Shown: positions 6,678 through 9,542 of the stretch, in pieces
Layout: each line of letters starts with the position of its first letter
Position numbering within the stretch: position 1 is the first letter of the stretch
Source of the DNA: Desulfobacterales bacterium
Lineage (GTDB): Bacteria; Desulfobacterota; Desulfobacteria; Desulfobacterales; C00003060
Length of the DNA stretch: 9,542 nt
NCBI GenBank assembly: GCA_030629475.1
Contig: DAOVOU010000049.1
Span: 1 to 9,542 of the forward strand
Direction: 5' to 3'
Made by a program: the position numbers and the translations under genes
Notes under the pieces: model-generated
What the model saw: only the letters and a program-made list of their open reading frames with translations
The model's database searches: none
Told to the model about the DNA's origin: nothing

Positions 6678-7463
6678 ATGGATGAAGACAGGAACAATGC
6701 CGCAGATCTGACGCCTACGGAGACACTGGCAAAGCTTTACGAAGAACAGGGTTTTCTTGACAAGGCTGCATCAGCATACAAAAAACTCCTTGTTATGGAA
6801 CCAGACCGTGCTGAGTTGAAAGAGGCGCTGGTGGCTATTGAAAAAAGGCTGGCAGGCTCTATTCCACAGCCTGAAAAATCTGAGGCAAAAACCATGTTGG
6901 CCCACCTGACCGGGTGGCGGAAGGTTATTCGCGAAAGGAAGAAAATGCTGGATCAAAAAGGTGAGAAAAGAGGAAAAATCTTGGTCATACACGGCCCCAA
7001 CCTGGATATGCTCGGCCGTCGGGAGCCGTCAGTGTACGGCACATCGACTCTGGAAGAGATAGACGAAGAGATCAAGAAGACTGCCGAAGAATTGGGCATG
7101 AGTGCTGACACCTTTCAATCAAACCACGAAGGATACCTGATCGAAAAGGTCCATGACGCCATAGACGGTTATGATGTGCTTATCATCAATCCTGCCGCTT
7201 ACACACACACCAGCGTCGCCATTAGAGATGCCCTCTTGATGTTGGACATTCCGATTATTGAGGTGCACCTCTCCAATATCTATCGGCGAGAACCCTTCAG
7301 GCAAAAGTCCCTGATCGCGGATGTGGCCAGAGCCCAGTTAGCCGGTTTTGGAAAGGATGGCTACTTGATGGCTGTGCGAGCCGCGGCAAATATGAGTAGT
7401 GGCGCAGAGAGCAGAGAGCAGAGAGCAGAGAGCAGAGAGCAGAGAGCATGGCGCAAGGGGTAA
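6678..7463 (+). CDS. aroQ: Type II 3-dehydroquinate dehydratase with TPR-like N-terminal extension
   Basis: The enzyme converts 3-dehydroquinate to 3-dehydroshikimate in the shikimate pathway, in the cytoplasm. The catalytic domain spans about residues 100-237 of 261 (lone enzymes are about 145-150). It has HGPNLDMLGRREPSVYG with N108, R115 and catalytic Y120, NPAAYTHTS with N171, and EVHLSN with E195 and catalytic H197. All match type II enzymes. Residues 13-58 form a helical pair resembling a tetratricopeptide repeat (LAKLYEEQGFLDKAASAYKKLL), followed by a charged linker. Residues 240-261 (ESREQRA twice) are translated from a heptamer repeat and are not part of the family. I chose 6678 because GGAG at 6666-6669 lies 8 bp before it; the upstream frame runs through a 62-bp repeat. 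efp follows after 79 bp. Confidence 0.95.
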   Translation: MDEDRNNAADLTPTETLAKLYEEQGFLDKAASAYKKLLVMEPDRAELKEALVAIEKRLAGSIPQPEKSEAKTMLAHLTGWRKVIRERKKMLDQKGEKRGKILVIHGPNLDMLGRREPSVYGTSTLEEIDEEIKKTAEELGMSADTFQSNHEGYLIEKVHDAIDGYDVLIINPAAYTHTSVAIRDALLMLDIPIIEVHLSNIYRREPFRQKSLIADVARAQLAGFGKDGYLMAVRAAANMSSGAESREQRAESREQRAWRKG

Positions 7464-7513
7464 AGCACAAACCACTAAAAACCGCTTTGCACTATGCTCT
7501 CTGCCCTATGCCG
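7404..7513. repeat. Heptamer array with inverted arm across the aroQ stop
   Basis: Six perfect copies of GCAGAGA occupy 7404-7445, inside the aroQ reading frame. The segment 7439-7466 (GCAGAGAGCATGGCGCAAGG and onward) is inverted at 7484-7513 (GCTTTGCACTATGCTCTCTGC...), giving a long hairpin that contains the aroQ stop codon (7461-7463). It could affect aroQ termination or efp expression. This is the same arm-spacer-inverted-arm plan as at other gaps. Confidence 0.85.
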
Positions 7514-7542
7514 TACAAAAACGGGAGGCTTAATAACTAGAC

Positions 7543-8103
7543 ATGTACGACACATCAAAGTTCAGGAAAGGCCTAAAGATAGAAATGGAAGGGAAACCTT
7601 ATGAGATAATAGATTTCTTGCATGTAAAACCTGGCAAAGGCGGTGCATTTGTTCGGACCAAGCTCAGGAACATGCTAAACGGTCGCGTGCTCAATCACAC
7701 CTTTCGCGCGGGGGAGAAGGTCGGCAGACCTGACCTTCAGGAAAGACAGATGCAGTATCTGTACAAGGAAGTCGATAACTATTGCCTGATGGACAACGAG
7801 ACCTACGAGCAGATCTATCTCTCAGAGGAGCAGATCGGCGAAAGCAGGTTGTTCCTGGCTGACAATGAGACTGTGAACGTGATGCTTTTCAATGAGAAAC
7901 CGGTTGGAATTGAGCTGCCTATCTTTGTCGAACTCAGTGTTGCAGATACCGGGCCTGCCGTTAAAGGTGATACAGCCAGCAAGGCCACAAAACCTGCAAC
8001 CTTAGAGACCGGTGCAGTGATACCTGTACCCATCTTCATAAACGTGGGGGACAGGATCAAGGTGGACACCCGTACCGGCAGTTATGTGGAGCGGGTTAAA
8101 TGA
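7543..8103 (+). CDS. efp: Translation elongation factor P
   Basis: EF-P binds between the P and E sites of the ribosome and rescues stalling at polyproline. The 186 residues match the usual length and three-barrel layout: a KOW-like N-terminal domain (about 1-64), then two OB-type domains. The loop VKPGKGGAF places K32 at the tip, where E. coli has the modified K34, so the bacterial lysine-type tip is kept. Whether it is modified cannot be told from this window. The C-terminal signature INVGDRIKVDTRTGSYVERV is present. GGGAGG at 7523-7528 is 14 bases before the ATG, a long spacing. No closer site or start fits better, and the N-terminus MYDTSKFRKGLKI aligns with the family. The gap to aroQ carries part of a hairpin repeat. 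Confidence 0.97.
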   Translation: MYDTSKFRKGLKIEMEGKPYEIIDFLHVKPGKGGAFVRTKLRNMLNGRVLNHTFRAGEKVGRPDLQERQMQYLYKEVDNYCLMDNETYEQIYLSEEQIGESRLFLADNETVNVMLFNEKPVGIELPIFVELSVADTGPAVKGDTASKATKPATLETGAVIPVPIFINVGDRIKVDTRTGSYVERVK

Positions 8104-8130
8104 CCTTATTATTTTCCAAACATAAAATCG

Positions 8131-8418
8131 GGTACTCTTCCGCTAATACTTTGATAACAAAAGCCCCCTAAATCCCCCTTTAAAAAAGGGGGACTTTCAA
8201 AAATTCCCAGAGGGCCATTATTGCATACAACTCAATTCCCCCCTTTTGTAAAGGGCCCGCCCCGGCGCGACAGAAGTTGGACAATGCCTCGAAAAGAAAA
8301 ACCCGGTCTGGGCCAGGGGGGTAGGAGGGATTTTAACATGAGCAATTATGGATAACACACGTCCAACAGAGGTAAAATGGTACCTTTTCCGAAATCAAAG
8401 TATTAGCGGAAGAGCATG
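8131..8418. mobile_element. MITE-like 288-bp element with 8-bp flanking direct repeat
   Basis: A perfect 21-bp inverted repeat lies at 8135-8155 and 8394-8414 (CTCTTCCGCTAATACTTTGA and onward). Four bases outside each arm is a copy of TAAAATCG (8123-8130 and 8419-8426), which looks like a target-site duplication. The inside holds no open frame of note. It contains the hairpin CCCCCTTTAAAAAAGGGGG (8174-8192), a partial inverse at 8239-8255 plus 8317-8330, and a 62-bp element. It could be a non-autonomous transposon mobilised in trans. The family cannot be named from the ends alone. Confidence 0.65.
8255..8316 (-). repeat. 62-bp element, copy 3 (reversed)
   Basis: Its reverse complement agrees with copy 1 (6444-6505) at 55 of 62 positions without gaps. 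It sits in a G-run of a CCCCCTTT/AAAGGGGG repeat. Removing it restores a segment (CCCCCCTTTTGTAAAGG joined to GGGGGTAGGAGGG) that resembles the inverse of 8164-8192. It is therefore nested inside the MITE-like element. Confidence 0.85.
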
Positions 8419-8442
8419 TAAAATCGCGGAGCGATTTTATAT
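8416..8442 (+). terminator. Hairpin, possible displaced efp terminator
   Basis: TAAAATCGC and GCGATTTTA flank a GGA loop (9 perfect pairs, up to 12 with one G-T pair). The A-tract/T-tract form resembles an intrinsic terminator, with a weak T-rich tail. It is about 310 bp after the efp stop. If the 288-bp element and one TAAAATCG copy are removed, the same hairpin would lie about 20 bp after efp. Confidence 0.45.
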
Positions 8443-8554
8443 AATGCTATTCAATTGATTTCAAAACAAATTATTGACAAGAGCAAGATTATTTAATAGC
8501 GTGTGCCACTAACGATTGACCTTGCAACTATAGGTTCTAAGAAAATCTTTTTGG

Positions 8555-8631
8555 GGACACAGATTTACACAGATAAGCACAGATCATTGTAATATATTAA
8601 AATCCGTGTTGATCCGTGTTCATCCGTGTCC
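8555..8631. repeat. Decamer inverted array upstream of the SH3 gene
   Basis: Three 10-bp units (GGACACAGAT, TTACACAGAT, AAGCACAGAT) at 8555-8584 are mirrored by three inverse units (ATCCGTGTTG, ATCCGTGTTC, ATCCGTGTCC) at 8602-8631, around a 17-bp AT-rich loop. The arms can pair over 30 bp with a few mismatches. It lies 52 bp before the next start codon, in its likely 5' leader. Between 8443 and 8554 I saw TTGACA at 8474-8479 without a good -10, and nothing else. Confidence 0.85.
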
Positions 8632-8683
8632 AAATTCTTTTTGTCAAAGGCTATATTACTCGATATGGAGCATTGTTAAGACC

Positions 8684-9337
8684 ATGAAATCTGGTGTTCT
8701 ATTTTTTCTCTGTTTCTTTCTGATGGTGATACCTGCCCATTCGGAAACCATGTATATAACGGATGACATACGGGTGATGCTTCGAAGCGATGCTGGGACG
8801 GATCGCAGAATTGTTGCCATGCCCAAGTCCGGGGCTCAGGTTGAGGTGCTGGAAGAATCAGAAGATGGCTGGTCCAAGGTGCGCCTTTCCGATGAGAAAG
8901 AGGGGTGGCTGTTGAGCCGCTATTTGACCCCGGGGCCGCCCAGCAAGGATGTTATCGCCAAGTTGAAGACTGAAACCGAGGTCTTGAGGCGCCAGGCCAA
9001 AACCTTGACTCAGGAGAATCTTCGTTTCAAGAAAGAACGAAACGACTTCCAGAAAGCCCTGTCTAAGCAGACAAAGACCGTGGAGACCCTGAAAGAGTCC
9101 TATGAAACCCTTAGGAAGGGATCTTCAGAATACCTGTCCTTAAAGGCTTCCTATAAGAAGGCATCTAGGGATCTGGCAACAAAAACCAAGCGGGAGGCAG
9201 AACTTGAAGAGGGACTGAAAGCCCTTCAAGACAGTCAAACCCTGCAATGGTTTCTGGGTGGAGCTGCTGTCCTTTTTATTGGGCTCATTGTCGGATTTAT
9301 GGCTCGACGTCCCAAGCGGCGGTCATCGCTGCTGTGA
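8684..9337 (+). CDS. Secreted, membrane-anchored SH3-domain coiled-coil protein
   Basis: The layout is clear, though the precise role is not known. A cleavable signal peptide (MKSGVLFFLCFFLMVIPAHS, 1-20) leads into a bacterial SH3 domain at about 22-82 (VMLRSDAGTDRRIVAMPKSG, then DGWSKVRLSDEKEGWLLSRYL). A Lys/Glu/Leu-rich coiled coil follows at about 88-185. A membrane helix at about 189-206 is followed by a basic tail (ARRPKRRSSLL). This resembles the SH3-and-anchor family that includes E. coli YgiM. Most of the protein would lie in the periplasm, perhaps touching peptidoglycan. I chose ATG 8684 because it begins a proper signal peptide; the open frame extends upstream to a GTG at 8606 inside the decamer repeat. 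GGAG at 8667-8670 is 13 bases before the ATG, a long spacing. Confidence 0.85.
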   Translation: MKSGVLFFLCFFLMVIPAHSETMYITDDIRVMLRSDAGTDRRIVAMPKSGAQVEVLEESEDGWSKVRLSDEKEGWLLSRYLTPGPPSKDVIAKLKTETEVLRRQAKTLTQENLRFKKERNDFQKALSKQTKTVETLKESYETLRKGSSEYLSLKASYKKASRDLATKTKREAELEEGLKALQDSQTLQWFLGGAAVLFIGLIVGFMARRPKRRSSLL

Positions 9338-9443
9338 GAGTTTCGAACTGCTCAAGAAAAGGGAATTCCTACCGGTACTTTCCGCCTCCGGCCGACTCCA
9401 ATACTCCAAGCGGGAGGAAACCCCCATATTTTGGTAACGAACG
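9338..9443. other. Repeat-like gap before nadB
   Basis: The gap holds GGAATTCCTA at 9362-9371 followed by CCGCCTCCGGCC at 9382-9393. This resembles the hairpin at 6274-6305 with its second half lost or changed. GGGAGG at 9412-9417 is too far from the nadB start to serve as its ribosome site. No promoter was seen. Confidence 0.4.
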
Positions 9444-9542
9444 ATGGAATATAAGACTGATTTTCTGGTCATTGGAACCGGGATTGCCGGTCTGACCTTT
9501 GCTCTGAGGGTGGCTGACCATGGCCGGGTGGCCATTGTAACC
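9444..9542 (+). CDS. nadB: L-aspartate oxidase, N-terminal fragment (cut by window end)
   Basis: Only the first 33 codons are in the window, and the frame is open to the last base. The residues begin MEYKTDFLVIGTGIAGLTFA and continue with LRVADHGRVAIVT, a Rossmann FAD-binding start with the GxGxxG motif (GTGIAG, residues 11-16). The FALRVA.HGRVA.(I/V) run is typical of NadB, which oxidises L-aspartate to iminoaspartate as the first step of de novo NAD synthesis. Succinate dehydrogenase/fumarate reductase flavoproteins share the fold and are the main alternative. The ALRVADHG segment favours NadB. No close ribosome site is visible before the ATG. Confidence 0.8.
   Translation, partial: MEYKTDFLVIGTGIAGLTFALRVADHGRVAIVT

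Noticed and set aside
8174..8192. CCCCCTTT/AAAGGGGG hairpin as the efp terminator
   Set aside because: It lacks a following T-run on the + strand, belongs to an internal repeat of the MITE-like element, and has an inverted partner.
8474..8502. TTGACA as promoter for the SH3 gene
   Set aside because: The -35 is perfect, but no acceptable -10 lies 16-18 bp downstream; the TTTAAT present is only 12 bp away.

Overview
The window looks like a housekeeping stretch of a Gram-negative bacterium. The most likely source is a Desulfobacterota (deltaproteobacterial) chromosome. This rests on LptE and MurJ (outer membrane and lipid II transport), on the order leuS-lptE-rpsT-murJ and aroQ-efp, and on a signal-peptide/SH3/coiled-coil/anchor protein next to nadB. 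The lineage is inferred from gene content, not from a database search.

Layout: leuS (269-2860, +) and lptE (3081-3608, +) converge on rpsT (3883-4143, -, TTG start). murJ (4402-5967, +) overlaps a FtsB/DivIC-like gene (5964-6251, +) by 4 bp. Then come aroQ with an N-terminal TPR-like extension (6678-7463, +), efp (7543-8103, +), an SH3-domain membrane-anchored protein (8684-9337, +) and the first 33 codons of nadB (9444 to the window end, +). The genes cover leucine tRNA charging, LPS assembly, ribosome structure, peptidoglycan precursor flipping, division, the shikimate pathway, polyproline translation and NAD synthesis. They are conserved and intact. Apart from the murJ/ftsB pair, they do not form one tight operon.

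The unusual part is the intergenic DNA. Almost every gap is built of small repeats, often nested inside one another. (1) A 62-bp element is present three times (6444-6505, 6587-6648, and reversed at 8255-8316). Two copies sit inside other repeats whose uninterrupted form can be reconstructed. (2) A 67-bp element is present twice (3738-3804 and 4264-4330), with conserved ends and variable centre. (3) Several loci share one plan: a short tandem repeat and, across a spacer, its inverted counterpart. The unit length differs by locus: 7, 7/14, 9, 8, 7 and 10 bp. (4) A 288-bp MITE-like element (8131-8418) has a perfect 21-bp inverted repeat near its ends and an 8-bp flanking direct repeat. It appears to have split a hairpin downstream of efp. 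One heptamer array runs into the 3' end of aroQ and encodes a low-complexity tail.

No CRISPR array, tRNA, rRNA, transposase gene or phage gene was seen. The novelty here is a dense population of non-coding, apparently non-autonomous repeats, not a new protein system.
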